Source: Limimaricola hongkongensis DSM 17492
GTDB lineage: Bacteria > Pseudomonadota > Alphaproteobacteria > Rhodobacterales > Rhodobacteraceae
Direction of reading: 5' to 3'
Length of the DNA: 64,000 bases
Assembly (NCBI RefSeq): GCF_000600975.2
Contig: NZ_KK088649.1
Coordinates: forward strand, 204,749-268,748
Part shown: positions 47,329 to 56,549 of the stretch, piece by piece
How the letters are laid out: each line of letters begins with the position of its first letter
Position numbering within the stretch: position 1 is the stretch's first letter
Position numbers and translations under genes: made by a program
Notes under the pieces: generated by a model
Seen by the model: the letters and a program-made list of their open reading frames with translations, nothing else
Databases searched by the model: none
What the model was told of the DNA's origin: nothing

Positions 47329-48693
47329 TCATTCCTCGAGCGCGCGGCGCAGCAGTTCGAGGTCGTCGGCGATCTGGCTGTCGGTGGCCTTCAGCTCCTC
47401 GATCTTGCGGACCCCGTGCATGACGGTGGTGTGGTCGCGCCCGCCGAAGCGGCGACCGATCTCGGGCAGCGAGCGCGAGGTGAGCTTTTTCGAAAGATAC
47501 ATCGCCACCTGCCGCGGCCGGGCGTAATTGCGCACCCGCTTGGGCCCGATCATGTCCGACAGCCGGATGTTGTAATGCTCAGACACCCGGCGCTGGATCT
47601 CCTCGACGGTGATCTTGCGATCCGAGGCGCGCAGGATGTCGGCGAGGCAATCCTGCGTCATTTCGAGCGAAATCTCGCGCCCGACCAGGGAGGCGAAGGC
47701 AAAGAGCCGGGTCAGCGCGCCTTCGAGCACGCGCACATTGTTGGAGATGCGCTGCGCGAGGAACTCGAACACGCCGGGCTGGACCACGATGCCGGGATAT
47801 TGCGCGCGGTAGTAGTCGGCCTTGGCCTGCAGGATGCCGACGCGCAGTTCGAAATCGGTCGGGAAGAGGTCGACCACGAGCCCCGATCCCATGCGCGAGG
47901 TGATCCGCTCCTCCACGTCCTTCATCGCGCCGGGCGCGCGGTCGGCAGAGATGATGATCCGCTTTCCGGCGTCGATCAGCGCGTTGAAGGTGTGAAAGAA
48001 CTCCTCTTGCGTGGAATCCTTGCCGCCGAGGAACTGGATGTCATCGACCATGAGCACGTCGACCGAGCGGAACAGCTGCTTGAAGTCCATCATGCGCTTG
48101 TCGCGCAGCGCGGTGATGAAGCGGTACATGAACTGCTCGGCGGAGGTGAGCACGACCTTGAGATGCGGCTGGCTGGCCTTCAGCTCGTGGCCGATGGCGT
48201 GCATCAGGTGCGTCTTTCCAAGCCCGACGCCGCCATAGAGAAACAGCGGGTTGAAGCCCAAGGAGCCGCCTTCGGCGATGCGGCGGGCGGCGGCATGGGC
48301 CATCTCGTTGGGCTTGCCGACGACGAAGCGGTCGAAGGTGAAGCGCGGGTCGAGCGTGGCCGAATGGGTGTCGTCATCCTCGGCGGCGACCTGCGCGGGG
48401 GCGCTCGGCTGGGGTGCAGTGGCGGCGGCGGGACGGGGCGCCGCGGCGAGGTTGGCCGACTGGGCGAAGATCAGGCGCTGCACGGTGATGCCGGCGCGGG
48501 CCAGCTGCGTCAGGATCTGGTCGCCGAAATTCTGCAGGACGTAGTTGCCGTGGAAGGTGGTGGGCACGTGAAACCGGGCGACGCCGTCGACCAGCTCCTC
48601 GAAGCGCAGCGGCGCGATCCAGGTGGTGTGGTTGTTGGCGCCCACCGCCTGCTTGAGCTCTTCGCTGACCTGCGCCCAGATTTCGTTCGTCAT
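47329..48693 (-). CDS. dnaA: Chromosomal replication initiator DnaA
   Basis: 454 residues. Domain I (1-~85), a flexible Ala/Pro linker (~90-115), AAA+ domain with Walker [10 protein letters not shown], Walker B VDDIQFL and [13 protein letters not shown], and the C-terminal HTH with the DnaA-box-reading [18 protein letters not shown]. It opens oriC. Start at MTNEIWAQV (48693), as in alphaproteobacterial homologues; 40 open codons upstream are Arg/Pro/Ala noise. The upstream region is rich in GANTC sites. Confidence 0.95.
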   Translation of the reverse strand: MTNEIWAQVSEELKQAVGANNHTTWIAPLRFEELVDGVARFHVPTTFHGNYVLQNFGDQILTQLARAGITVQRLIFAQSANLAAAPRPAAATAPQPSAPAQVAAEDDDTHSATLDPRFTFDRFVVGKPNEMAHAAARRIAEGGSLGFNPLFLYGGVGLGKTHLMHAIGHELKASQPHLKVVLTSAEQFMYRFITALRDKRMMDFKQLFRSVDVLMVDDIQFLGGKDSTQEEFFHTFNALIDAGKRIIISADRAPGAMKDVEERITSRMGSGLVVDLFPTDFELRVGILQAKADYYRAQYPGIVVQPGVFEFLAQRISNNVRVLEGALTRLFAFASLVGREISLEMTQDCLADILRASDRKITVEEIQRRVSEHYNIRLSDMIGPKRVRNYARPRQVAMYLSKKLTSRSLPEIGRRFGGRDHTTVMHGVRKIEELKATDSQIADDLELLRRALEE

Positions 48694-49500
48694 GACCTGT
48701 CCCCGACCTGCCTTCATCGTCCCCGGACGCGCCCGCCGCGCCCGGTCTTGCCATTCACCATCGGGCACAGCCGGTGCGGCCGCCGGCGCGCATGCGCCGA
48801 CGCTGTTCCGCACCGGACTGACCTAACCTCCGGGCCCGAACGGGGGACGGGCAAACCCGCCGACCCGCACTCGCAGTTCGGCCCGGGATCGGGACATGAC
48901 GGCAGTGACGCCCGCCGGGATGGCGGCCGCAATGCAGACAATCGCGAGACGGCCAATGGCACGGCCAAAGCCGTGCGCCCGTCACGCTCAAGAGAGCTGG
49001 CACCCCGTTCGCGGGTCCGATCTGATCGGCCGTGCAGCTGGCCTTCGGACCACCGTGGTGCCGACTCACCCATGTTCCCCCAGGAACGATGTGAATCGCA
49101 GGGGTAAGTTAGCGCCAGCGCTCGGAGGTCATCAACCGAACAACGCGCTTGACGGAAGACTCCACCAAATCGAATCCGGCGGGGTTTCGCGACTCCCCTG
49201 AATCCTAAGGGCCGGGGCCGTGCGCCGGGCCGAAGGGTCACATCGGCGTCGATTTGCCGGGCCCGTCCCCGCGCCCGAACTTGACAGCGCCGCGCCGGTC
49301 ACGGCCATCGATTCCGCCGCCCTGTCGCAACGGCATCGGGGTACCTGGATACCGCCCCACCCTTGACCGCCTGGCCGAATTCCCCCTCTGCCGGGGGCCG
49401 GGAATCGTCATTCCGAAAACGCATGACAGCCATTCGCGCGCGCAGGCCGTCGCGGGATCTACCGCCATGGCCGCGCGCGGGAATCATCTCGCGAAACACG
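48694..49500 (-). promoter_or_regulatory. dnaA upstream region, GANTC-rich
   Basis: There is no supportable gene in about 800 bp. GANTC (CcrM-type methylation) sites occur at 49063, 49093, 49158, 49172, 49191, 49200, 49310, 49402 and 49481, nine in all, six within 142 bp. A minus-strand promoter candidate is TTGATG (complement of 49130-49135), 18 bases, TAACTT (complement of 49106-49111). I searched by eye for TTATNCACA DnaA boxes and saw none, so I do not call oriC here. Confidence 0.5.
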
Positions 49501-49532
49501 AAAAAAGGGTGCCCCTTTCGGGGCACCCTTTT
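49501..49532 (-). terminator. Terminator of rpsT
   Basis: GGGTGCCCC/GGGGCACCC stem of 9 bp (49507-49515 and 49520-49528) with loop TTTC, flanked by A6 (T6 on the minus strand) and TTTT on the plus strand. It is a classic bidirectional terminator 25 bases after the rpsT stop. Confidence 0.9.
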
Positions 49533-49556
49533 GAATTCCTTCGCCTTTCGGCGATA

Positions 49557-49823
49557 TTAGGCGGCGAGCGCCTTCACGCGCGACGACAGGCGCGACATCT
49601 TGCGGGCGGCGGTGTTCTTGTGCACCACGCCCTTGGTGACGCCGCGCATCAGCTCGGGCTGAGCTTCGCGCAGGGCGGCCTGGGCGGCGTCCTGCTTGCC
49701 GGAGGCGATCGCCTCTTCGACCTTGCGCAGGAAGGTGCGGATGCGCGACCGGCGCATCTTGTTGATCGCGAAGCGCTGCTCGTTCTGGCGAGCGCGCTTC
49801 TTGGACTGGGGCGTGTTGGCCAT
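49557..49823 (-). CDS. rpsT: 30S ribosomal protein S20 (bS20)
   Basis: 88 residues, very basic, all helical: [39 protein letters not shown]...[37 protein letters not shown]. It binds 16S rRNA early in 30S assembly. Start at MANTPQ (49823). It sits between enoyl-CoA hydratase and dnaA, an arrangement I recall in Caulobacter and other alphaproteobacteria. Confidence 0.96.
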   Translation of the reverse strand: MANTPQSKKRARQNEQRFAINKMRRSRIRTFLRKVEEAIASGKQDAAQAALREAQPELMRGVTKGVVHKNTAARKMSRLSSRVKALAA

Positions 49824-49907
49824 GTGTCGAGAATCCACTTGCGGGGTAACTGTTCTGAAGCCGCGTCTCTAAGGCCGAGTCGCCGCGCAGTCAACCCTTC
49901 CGCCCCT

Positions 49908-50684
49908 TCAGCGGTCGCGGTATTGCGGTTCGCGCTTCTCGCGGAACGCCGCCATGCCCTCGGCCTGGTCCTCGGTCGAGAACAGCGCCTCGAACAGCCG
50001 GCGCTCATAGGCGAGCCCCTCGGTCAGCCCGACCTCCTCGCTGCGGTTCACCGCGTCCTTGATGGCGATGACCGACAGCTGGCTCTTGGCCGCGATCTTC
50101 TCGGCGGCGGCGCGCGCCTCCGTCGCCAGCTGCCGGGCCGGCACGACCCGGCTCACCAACCCGGCGCGCTCGGCCTCCTCGGCCGACATGAAGCGGCCCG
50201 TCAGGTGCATGTCCATCGCCTTGGGCTTGCCCACCGCGCGGGTCAACCGCTGGCTGCCGCCCATCCCCGCCATGATGCCGAGATTGACCTCCGGCTGGCC
50301 GAACTTGGCGGTATCGGCGGCGATGATGAAATCGCAGGCCATCGCCAGCTCGCAACCGCCGCCCAGCGCGTAACCCGACACCGCGGCGATCACCGGTTTG
50401 CGGATGCGCGCCAGCCGCGCCATGTCGCCCGCATAGAGCGCGCGGCGATACATCTCGACAAAAGACAGATCGGCCATCTCGGCCACGTCGGCCCCGGCGG
50501 CAAAGGCCTTGTCCGAGCCGGTCAGCACGATGCAACGCACCTTGTCGGACCGGTCCGCCTCCTCCAGCGCGCCCACCAGCTCGCGCAGCAGGGTCGAGTT
50601 GATGGCGTTCATCGCCTCGGGGCGGTTGAGCGTGATGGTGGCGATGTCGTCGGCGGTCTCGACGAGAATGGTGGTATAGGCCAT
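49908..50684 (-). CDS. Enoyl-CoA hydratase/isomerase family protein
   Basis: 258 residues, crotonase fold. Oxyanion-hole Gly in [11 protein letters not shown] and the catalytic pair in [16 protein letters not shown] and [24 protein letters not shown] (Glu residues at ~115 and ~135) mark a true enoyl-CoA hydratase, which adds water to trans-2-enoyl-CoA in beta-oxidation or butyryl-CoA cycles. It stands 71 bases after mutM and 85 before rpsT. Confidence 0.92.
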   Translation of the reverse strand: MAYTTILVETADDIATITLNRPEAMNAINSTLLRELVGALEEADRSDKVRCIVLTGSDKAFAAGADVAEMADLSFVEMYRRALYAGDMARLARIRKPVIAAVSGYALGGGCELAMACDFIIAADTAKFGQPEVNLGIMAGMGGSQRLTRAVGKPKAMDMHLTGRFMSAEEAERAGLVSRVVPARQLATEARAAAEKIAAKSQLSVIAIKDAVNRSEEVGLTEGLAYERRLFEALFSTEDQAEGMAAFREKREPQYRDR

Positions 50685-50754
50685 GCGCGGTCTCCGGGGT
50701 GCTTTGGCGAAACCTGCCGCGCGCGGCTGCGGCGTTCAAGTCACCTCTGCCCGG

Positions 50755-51606
50755 TCACCTCTGGCAGCGCGGGCAATGAAAGGTCGAACGCCCCGATTGC
50801 ACGATCCGCTCCACCACGCCGTCGCAGCCTTGGGTCGGGCAGGCCGCGCCCGCCCGGTCATAGACCCGGAACCCGTGCTGGAAATAGCCCATCGCGCCAT
50901 CCGCTTGCCGGTAATCCTTGAGCGAGGAGCCGCCGGAGGCGATCGCCTCCTCAAGCACCACCCGGATGATCGGCACCAGCCCGGCCACCCGCGCCGCCGA
51001 GATCCGCCCCGCCTTGCGGCGCGGATCGATGCCCGCGCGGTGCAGCACCTCGCAGACATAGATGTTGCCCAGCCCCGCCACGATCTTCTGATCCAGAAGC
51101 GCGGTCTTGACCGGCACCATCCGCCCCCGGAGCCGCTCCACCAGATAGGCCTCGTCGAAACCGTTGCCCAAGGGCTCGGGCCCGATCCCGCGCAGCAGGC
51201 GGTGCGCGTCGAGCCGGTCCGTGGCCGCGAGATCCATCGCCCCGAAACGGCGCGGATCGTTGAAGGTGATCCGCGCCCCGCCCTCCATCTCCAGCACCAC
51301 GTGGTCATGCTTGGCGGGTGCGGGGTGATCCACGTGAAACCGTCCGAGCCTGACCCCCGACACGGTCATCCGCCCCGACATGCCCAGATGCACGATCAGC
51401 GTCTCGCCGCCCGCCAGGTCCGCGAGGATGTATTTCGACCGCCTGCGCAGCCGCGTCACCCGCTGCCCCGCAAGCCGGTCGGCCATGCGTTCGGGAAACG
51501 GCCAGCGCAGGTCGGGCCGGTTCACATGGGCGGTTTCGATCACCGCGCCTTCCATCGCCGGGGCAAGCCCGCGGCGAACCGTCTCGACCTCTGGCAATTC
51601 GGGCAT
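50755..51606 (-). CDS. mutM: Formamidopyrimidine-DNA glycosylase
   Basis: 283 residues. [13 protein letters not shown] gives the catalytic Pro/Glu at the mature N-terminus, HLGMSGRM and [18 protein letters not shown] (helix-two-turn-helix) follow, and the C-terminal zinc finger uses CPTQGC and CPRC. It excises 8-oxoguanine opposite C and nicks the strand. Start fixed by MPELPE at 51606. Divergent from ubiE across 81 bp. Confidence 0.96.
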   Translation of the reverse strand: MPELPEVETVRRGLAPAMEGAVIETAHVNRPDLRWPFPERMADRLAGQRVTRLRRRSKYILADLAGGETLIVHLGMSGRMTVSGVRLGRFHVDHPAPAKHDHVVLEMEGGARITFNDPRRFGAMDLAATDRLDAHRLLRGIGPEPLGNGFDEAYLVERLRGRMVPVKTALLDQKIVAGLGNIYVCEVLHRAGIDPRRKAGRISAARVAGLVPIIRVVLEEAIASGGSSLKDYRQADGAMGYFQHGFRVYDRAGAACPTQGCDGVVERIVQSGRSTFHCPRCQR

Positions 51607-51687
51607 GGGTTCTTTCTTTCGGCCGTCGCGGGCTATATGCCGCCTCTGAGCCCTATCAAGGCACGCCACCGGCACGGGACAAGACCC

Positions 51688-52434
51688 TTGAGCGACGACC
51701 AGACCACCCATTTCGGCTACCAGACGGTGCGCGAGGACGAAAAGGCCGACCGCGTGCGCGGCGTCTTCACCTCCGTCGCCTCGCGCTACGACGTGATGAA
51801 CGACGTGATGTCGGGCGGCGTCCACCGGCTGTGGAAGGACGCGATGATGGACTGGCTGGCGCCCCGGCGCGGCCAGCGCCTGCTCGACGTGGCGGGCGGC
51901 ACCGGCGACGTGTCGTTCCGGTTTCTGAAACGCGCGGGCGAAGGCCACGCCACGGTCTGCGACCTGACCGAATCCATGCTGGTCGAGGGGCGCAAGCGCG
52001 CCGAGGCCGAACGTCTGGAAGACAGCCTCGACTGGGTCGTCGGCGACGCGATGGCGCTGCCTTTTCCCGACAACAGCTTCGATGTCTACACGATCAGCTT
52101 CGGCATCAGGAATGTCACCCGCCCGCAAAAGGCGCTCGACGAAGCCTATCGCGTGCTGCGCCCCGGTGGCCGCCTGATGGTGCTGGAGTTCAGCCAGATC
52201 CCCAACGATCTGATGCAGAAGGCCTATGACCTCTACAGCTTCAACGTCATCCCGGCGATGGGCCAGATGATCGCGAACGACCGCGACAGCTACCAGTATC
52301 TCGTGGAATCGATCCGCCGCTTCCCCGATCAGGAAACCTTTCTCGGCATGCTGCGCCAGGCGGGCTTCGGACAGGCGAAGTACCGCAACCTGACCATGGG
52401 CGTCGCCTGCCTGCATTCGGGGTGGAAGCTCTGA
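51688..52434 (+). CDS. ubiE: Demethylmenaquinone/ubiquinone C-methyltransferase UbiE
   Basis: 248 residues, class I SAM methyltransferase. [41 protein letters not shown] (SAM loop), [35 protein letters not shown] and the conserved [15 protein letters not shown] are all standard. It C-methylates the ubiquinone ring. I chose TTG 51688 because homologues begin close to TTHFG; an in-frame ATG at 51634 would add 18 unconserved residues. Neither has a good Shine-Dalgarno. It overlaps ubiB by 13 bases. Confidence 0.92.
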   Translation: MSDDQTTHFGYQTVREDEKADRVRGVFTSVASRYDVMNDVMSGGVHRLWKDAMMDWLAPRRGQRLLDVAGGTGDVSFRFLKRAGEGHATVCDLTESMLVEGRKRAEAERLEDSLDWVVGDAMALPFPDNSFDVYTISFGIRNVTRPQKALDEAYRVLRPGGRLMVLEFSQIPNDLMQKAYDLYSFNVIPAMGQMIANDRDSYQYLVESIRRFPDQETFLGMLRQAGFGQAKYRNLTMGVACLHSGWKL

Positions 52435-53957
52435 GGGGCCCGCACAACCTGATCCGGCTGATCCGCACCGGCGCCACCTTCGAGCGCACCGGCGCGATGG
52501 CCGTGGTGCTCGACGCGATGGACGCGCCGCGCGCGCTGCGCGTGGCGATCCGGCTGTTCGCCGCCCCCTTCCGCTGGCTCGGCTACGAGGGCGACCCCGA
52601 AATGCCGCCCGCGACCCGCGCCATCACCGCGCTGGGCCCCGCCTACATCAAGTTCGGCCAGATCCTCTCGACCCGCCCCGACGTGGTCGGCGACGAGCTG
52701 GCGGTGCAGCTTCGGGTGCTGCAAGACAGCCTGCCGCCCTTTCCGACCCCGCAGGCCAAGCGTGCCGTGGCGATCGAGCTGGGCCAGCCGGTCGACAAGC
52801 TGTTCTCCGAGTTCTCCGATCCGGTCGCCGCCGCCTCGATCGCGCAGGTGCACCGCGCGCGGCTCGCCGAGACCGGCGAGACGGTGGCGGTGAAGGTGCT
52901 GCGCCCCGGCATCGAGAAGGCGTTCCGCCGCGACATCGAGGCGTTCTACTTCGCCGCCCGGATGATCGAACGGCTGTCGCCCGCCTCGCGGCGGCTGCGT
53001 CCGGTCGAGGTGATCGCGCATTTCGAAAGCGTGGTCCTGGGCGAGCTGGACCTGCGGCTCGAAGCCGCCGCCGCCGCCGAATTCGCCGCCAACACCGCCA
53101 AGGATCAGGGCTTTGCCGTGCCGACCCTGCGCTGGCACCTGTCGGGGCGACGGGTGATGACGATGGGCTGGGTCGACGGCATCGGCGCCGCCGAGGTGGC
53201 GCAGATCGATGCGGCGGGCCATGATCGCAAACGCCTCGCCGCGCGGGTGCTGCAGCTGTTTCTCGCCCATGCGCTGCGCGACGGGTTCTTTCACGGCGAC
53301 ATGCATCAGGGCAACCTGAAGGTCGGCCCCGACGGCACGCTGATCGCGCTCGATTTCGGGATCATGGGGCGGATCGACGAATACACCCGCCGGGTCTATG
53401 CCGAGATCATCTTCGGCTTCATCCGCAAGGATTACAAACGCGTCGCCGAGGTGCATTTCGAAGCCGGCTACGTCCCCGCCGACCGCGACGTCGACGCCTT
53501 CGCCAGCGCCTTGCGCGCGGTGGGCGAGCCGATCTTCGGCATGGATGCAAGCCGCATCTCCATGGCGCGGCTTTTGAACTACCTGTTCGAGGTGACCGAG
53601 CGTTTCGGCATGGAAACCCGCACCGAGCTGATCCTGCTGCAGCGCACCATGGTGGTGGTCGAAGGCGTGGCCCGCACGCTCGACCCGCATATCAACATCT
53701 GGGAGGCCTCGCGCCCGGTGGTCGAGGATTACATCCGCGAAAGCATCGGCCCCAAATCCGTCGCCCGCGATCTGGGCCGCACGGTGCAGGTGCTGTCGCG
53801 CTTCGGGCCGCGCCTGCCGGCGCTCGCGGAGGCGGCGCTGGTGCGGCAGAGCCACCCCGAGCCCGAACCGCGCCGCCGCGACCTGCCACCGATCGGCTGG
53901 ATCGCCGTCGGCGCGGCGCTGACGGCGGCGGCGGGCTGGGTCGCCTCGCTGGTCTAG
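52422..53957 (+). CDS. ubiB: Ubiquinone biosynthesis atypical kinase/ATPase UbiB
   Basis: 511 residues, ABC1/ADCK/UbiB family. The KxGQ motif ([16 protein letters not shown]), Ala-rich loop [21 protein letters not shown], catalytic HGDMHQGNL and DFG-like [10 protein letters not shown] are present, and two C-terminal membrane helices end the protein ([20 protein letters not shown]). It supports ubiquinone synthesis in vivo. GTG start overlapping ubiE. Its TAG shares the palindrome CTAG (53954-53957) with the opposed flgD stop. Confidence 0.93.
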   Translation: MEALRGPHNLIRLIRTGATFERTGAMAVVLDAMDAPRALRVAIRLFAAPFRWLGYEGDPEMPPATRAITALGPAYIKFGQILSTRPDVVGDELAVQLRVLQDSLPPFPTPQAKRAVAIELGQPVDKLFSEFSDPVAAASIAQVHRARLAETGETVAVKVLRPGIEKAFRRDIEAFYFAARMIERLSPASRRLRPVEVIAHFESVVLGELDLRLEAAAAAEFAANTAKDQGFAVPTLRWHLSGRRVMTMGWVDGIGAAEVAQIDAAGHDRKRLAARVLQLFLAHALRDGFFHGDMHQGNLKVGPDGTLIALDFGIMGRIDEYTRRVYAEIIFGFIRKDYKRVAEVHFEAGYVPADRDVDAFASALRAVGEPIFGMDASRISMARLLNYLFEVTERFGMETRTELILLQRTMVVVEGVARTLDPHINIWEASRPVVEDYIRESIGPKSVARDLGRTVQVLSRFGPRLPALAEAALVRQSHPEPEPRRRDLPPIGWIAVGAALTAAAGWVASLV

Positions 53958-54619
53958 GACGCCGCGCGCAGCGCGCTCACCGCCGCCATCGGCACCTCGC
54001 CCCCGCCATCGAGCCGCAGCACCGCGCCCTCGGCCCCGAGCCGCACCTCGCGCACCAGGCCATAGGTTTCGACCACGTCGCGGCCGATTTCCTCGCCGCC
54101 AGAACGGCTGACGATCGCAAAGCCATAGCGTCCAAGCGGCAGCGGCGCGCCCTGCGCATCCGTGCCGCCCCAGTCGAACCGCTGCGGCCCCGCCCCGGTG
54201 TCGTGCCGCGCCACCTCGCGCCCCTCCGCGTCGCTGACCACCAGCACCCCGGCATCGGCCCCCGCCCGCGTTTCGAATTCGAGCGCGAGCGGCGTGCCGT
54301 CGAAGGCGGCGGTCAGCGGGGCGCGCACCTCGCGCCCGACCCAGCCCGCTGCCTGCCCCAGCCCGCCTTGCCCCAGCCCCGCCGCCAGCCCGGCGAGCAG
54401 GTCGTTGGTCTTCACCTGCTGCTCGACGCCCGAAAACGTCGCGAGCTGCACCGCGTAATCCGCCGACTCCATCGGCTCCAGCGGGTCCTGGTTGCGGATC
54501 TGCGCGGTCAGCATCTTGAGAAACATCTCGAAATCCGAAGCGCCGGAGGCGCTCAAAGGCGCCGCCCCCTGCGCGGGGGCAAGGCTCGTGGCGCTGGCGG
54601 CGTCGGGGATCAGGCTCAT
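53954..54619 (-). CDS. flgD: Flagellar hook-capping protein FlgD
   Basis: 221 residues. The N-terminal FLKMLTAQIRNQDPLEPMESADYAVQLATFSGVEQQVKTNDLL is the FlgD signature; the C-terminal half has the FlgD Ig-like domain (FETRAGADAGVLVVSDAEGREVARHDTG, RFDWGGTDAQGAPLPLGRYGFAI). It caps the growing hook for FlgE assembly. Start at MSLIPD (54619); 46 open codons upstream lie mostly over fliK. Ten bases from the fliK stop. Its stop overlaps that of ubiB tail to tail. Confidence 0.92.
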   Translation of the reverse strand: MSLIPDAASATSLAPAQGAAPLSASGASDFEMFLKMLTAQIRNQDPLEPMESADYAVQLATFSGVEQQVKTNDLLAGLAAGLGQGGLGQAAGWVGREVRAPLTAAFDGTPLALEFETRAGADAGVLVVSDAEGREVARHDTGAGPQRFDWGGTDAQGAPLPLGRYGFAIVSRSGGEEIGRDVVETYGLVREVRLGAEGAVLRLDGGGEVPMAAVSALRAAS

Positions 54620-54629
54620 CTGCAGGCTC

Positions 54630-55763
54630 CTAGAGGCGAAGGTCGAGACCCGGACGCGGCGGCCCGGCGGATAACGGCACGAGGATCGGCGGCGGGCCGG
54701 CCGGCTCCTGCGCGGGCGCGCGGTCAGGCGCGCGCGTATCGCGCCCCGCGCCCGCATGACCGCCCTGCCCCCCTTCGAAGCTGAAGCCGATCGAACGGTA
54801 GCCCAGCGCGCGAAATTCCTGCGACAGCTCCTGCAGGTGCCGCCGGATCAGCTCCGTCGTGTCGCGCTGCTCGGCGGCGATGACGAGCGTCAGCCGGTCG
54901 CCTTCGGCCCGCATCCGGAGCGCCACATGGCCCAGCTCCTCCGGGTCGAGCCGCAGCTCGATCTGTCCTTCCGAAGCGGCGGTGATGACCGCCACCACGG
55001 GCTGCGCCAGCTGCTGCGCCACGGGCCGCGGCGGCGGTGCGGCAGCGTGGCCGTCCGGCATGGTGCCGGCGGCGCGCTGCTGCCGCGCCATCACCGCGAT
55101 GCCCTCCGCCATCGGCGCATCGCCCCGCCCGCCGGTGCCCGGATCGGGCGCATTCCCCGCCCCGCCGACCGGGAACAGGGCCGGTGATGCCGCGCCGCGC
55201 CCATCGGTTTCACCCGTGGATGGCGGGGCACCGCCCGCCGCCTGCGGCGATTCCGCGCCGCGGTTTCGTGCCGGGGCCAGCGGCTGCGCCAGCGCCATGG
55301 CCGCCGCCGCGCTGCCGCCCGCCGCATCCGCAATGGCACCGCGCGGGGCGACTGGCGGTGCCGTCAAAGGACCCGGTTCCGGCTGGGTCCGCGCCACCGG
55401 CTGCGCCAGCCCCGGTTCCGCCGGGCCGGGCTCCTGTCGTGCCGCGCCGGTCGCCTCTTCCGGGCCACGGCCCGACCGCGTCGATGTCACCGCCATGTGC
55501 GGCGCAACTCCAAGGCGCCCCTCGGCCCCCGCCGGGAGGGTCTCCCGCGCGCAGGGCATGCCGCCTTCGCAGGCCGGCAACTGCACCGCCGCCGCGTCCC
55601 CGTCGGAATCCGCGGCATCGGGACGCTTTTCCTCCTGCCGCAACGCCGCCGACGCGTCGGCGGCCGTGACCAGCGCCGCAAAGCCATCGCCTCCCGGCGG
55701 CGGCATGGCACGGGCGGGCGAACTGACGGGGCCGCGGCTGTCGGGGGGGCGCGGGTCGAGCAT
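54630..55763 (-). CDS. fliK: Flagellar hook-length control protein FliK
   Basis: 377 residues. A long low-complexity Pro/Ala/Gly region (~1-250), as usual for the molecular ruler, ends in the conserved Flg_hook domain: GQIELRLDPEELGHVALRMRAEGDRLTLVIAAEQRDTTELIRRHLQELSQEFRALGY (~265-325). It sets hook length and switches export specificity. It is read with flgD. A TTAC-N7-TTAC site lies in the divergent gap toward the rod-protein gene. Confidence 0.85.
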   Translation of the reverse strand: MLDPRPPDSRGPVSSPARAMPPPGGDGFAALVTAADASAALRQEEKRPDAADSDGDAAAVQLPACEGGMPCARETLPAGAEGRLGVAPHMAVTSTRSGRGPEEATGAARQEPGPAEPGLAQPVARTQPEPGPLTAPPVAPRGAIADAAGGSAAAAMALAQPLAPARNRGAESPQAAGGAPPSTGETDGRGAASPALFPVGGAGNAPDPGTGGRGDAPMAEGIAVMARQQRAAGTMPDGHAAAPPPRPVAQQLAQPVVAVITAASEGQIELRLDPEELGHVALRMRAEGDRLTLVIAAEQRDTTELIRRHLQELSQEFRALGYRSIGFSFEGGQGGHAGAGRDTRAPDRAPAQEPAGPPPILVPLSAGPPRPGLDLRL

Positions 55764-55809
55764 GCGGGATCCTTCGCAAAAACGGTCGGACCCAGCATGC
55801 GGCAGAAGG

Positions 55810-55824
55810 CTTACCGAATATTTA
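55810..55824. promoter_or_regulatory. Possible CtrA-type site between fliK and the FlgJ-like gene
   Basis: TTAC (55810-55813), 7 bases, TTAC (55821-55824). The half-site spacing matches TTAA-N7-TTAA but both halves carry C for the last A, so it is the weakest of the four flagellar sites. It sits in the middle of the divergent gap 55764-55871. Confidence 0.3.
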
Positions 55825-55871
55825 CCGCGCCGCGGAATGATCGCGACCGATGCCCAGCCAAGGATTTCGCC

Positions 55872-56144
55872 ATGACCCCCGCCATCGCCACCTTTCCGCC
55901 ACGGCCCGCCACCCCGCCCCCTGCCGACCCGCTGTGGCGAGCCGCGCAGGCGCTTGAAACCGGTTTTTTGTCAGAGCTGCTGCGCATGTCGGACCCCGGC
56001 GCGCCCGCAGCGGGATTCGGCGGTGGCGCGGGCGAGGCACAGTTTCGCTCCTTTCTCTTCGAGGCACAGGCCGACCGCATGGTGGCAGCCGGGGGCATCG
56101 GCCTTGCACAGAGGCTTTATGCCGCCATGGCCGACGCGCGATGA
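55872..56144 (+). CDS. FlgJ-like flagellar rod-binding protein
   Basis: 90 residues matching the N-terminal rod-binding domain of FlgJ only: WRAAQALETGFLSELLRMS...GGGAGEAQFRSFLFEAQADRMVAAGGIGLAQRLYAAM. The muramidase half of enterobacterial FlgJ is absent, which is usual in alphaproteobacteria. It helps rod assembly in the periplasm. Its end overlaps the next gene by four bases (ATGA, 56141-56144). Confidence 0.83.
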   Translation: MTPAIATFPPRPATPPPADPLWRAAQALETGFLSELLRMSDPGAPAAGFGGGAGEAQFRSFLFEAQADRMVAAGGIGLAQRLYAAMADAR

Positions 56145-56473
56145 GCGCCGAACGTAGAGGCCTGGCCGCGCTGCTCGCGGCGGAACGCGCGGCGCTCCTG
56201 TCGGGGCGGTTCGAAGAGCTGGGCCCGATCCGCGACACCAAGGAAACGCTATGGCAGCAGCTGTCGGCACAGCCGGACATGACCGCGCTCACCACGCTCG
56301 CCGCCGATCTCGCGCGCAACGCGCGGCTTCTCGAGGCGGCTTTGTCGGGTTTGCGCGAGGGGCACGCCCGAGCCGGGGCGCTGCGCGCCGCGCAGGGTGG
56401 CTTTGCCACCTATGGCCGTGACGGGCGCCCCCGCGCGCCCGCCGCCACCCCCGCGCTGCGCCACAAGGCGTGA
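56141..56473 (+). CDS. Putative FlgN-like flagellar chaperone
   Basis: 110 residues, mostly helical and Ala/Leu/Arg-rich (LAALLAAERAALLSGRFEELGPIRDTKETLWQQLSA...LARNARLLEAALSGLREG). Sequence similarity to FlgN is weak; I infer the role from length, helical pattern and position directly after the rod-binding gene. FlgN-type chaperones hold FlgK/FlgL before export. Confidence 0.55.
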   Translation: MSAERRGLAALLAAERAALLSGRFEELGPIRDTKETLWQQLSAQPDMTALTTLAADLARNARLLEAALSGLREGHARAGALRAAQGGFATYGRDGRPRAPAATPALRHKA

Positions 56474-56511
56474 GGCATTCGCATCGAATGCGCCGCATTC
56501 TCCGCGCCGCG

Positions 56512-56549
56512 TTAGGCCCGGCTTAAGCCCGGCCTGCGACAACCGACCC
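56512..56549 (+). promoter_or_regulatory. Flagellin promoter region with CtrA-type site
   Basis: TTAG (56512-56515), 7 bases, TTAA (56523-56526) resembles the CtrA consensus TTAA-N7-TTAA. It overlaps a sigma-28-like element: TAAG (56524-56527), 15 bases, CCGACCC (56543-56549). A small GCATTCG/CGAATGC hairpin (56475-56491) precedes it. It lies 38 bases after the FlgN-like stop and ~145-180 bases upstream of the flagellin ATG. Confidence 0.4.

Noticed and set aside
48694-49556. Chromosomal origin (oriC) next to dnaA
   Set aside because: No TTATNCACA-type DnaA boxes and no AT-rich unwinding region were visible; only GANTC clustering.
51607-52416. N-terminal extension of mutM across ubiE
   Set aside because: MutM must begin MPELPE because its catalytic proline is residue 2; the extension is antisense to ubiE.
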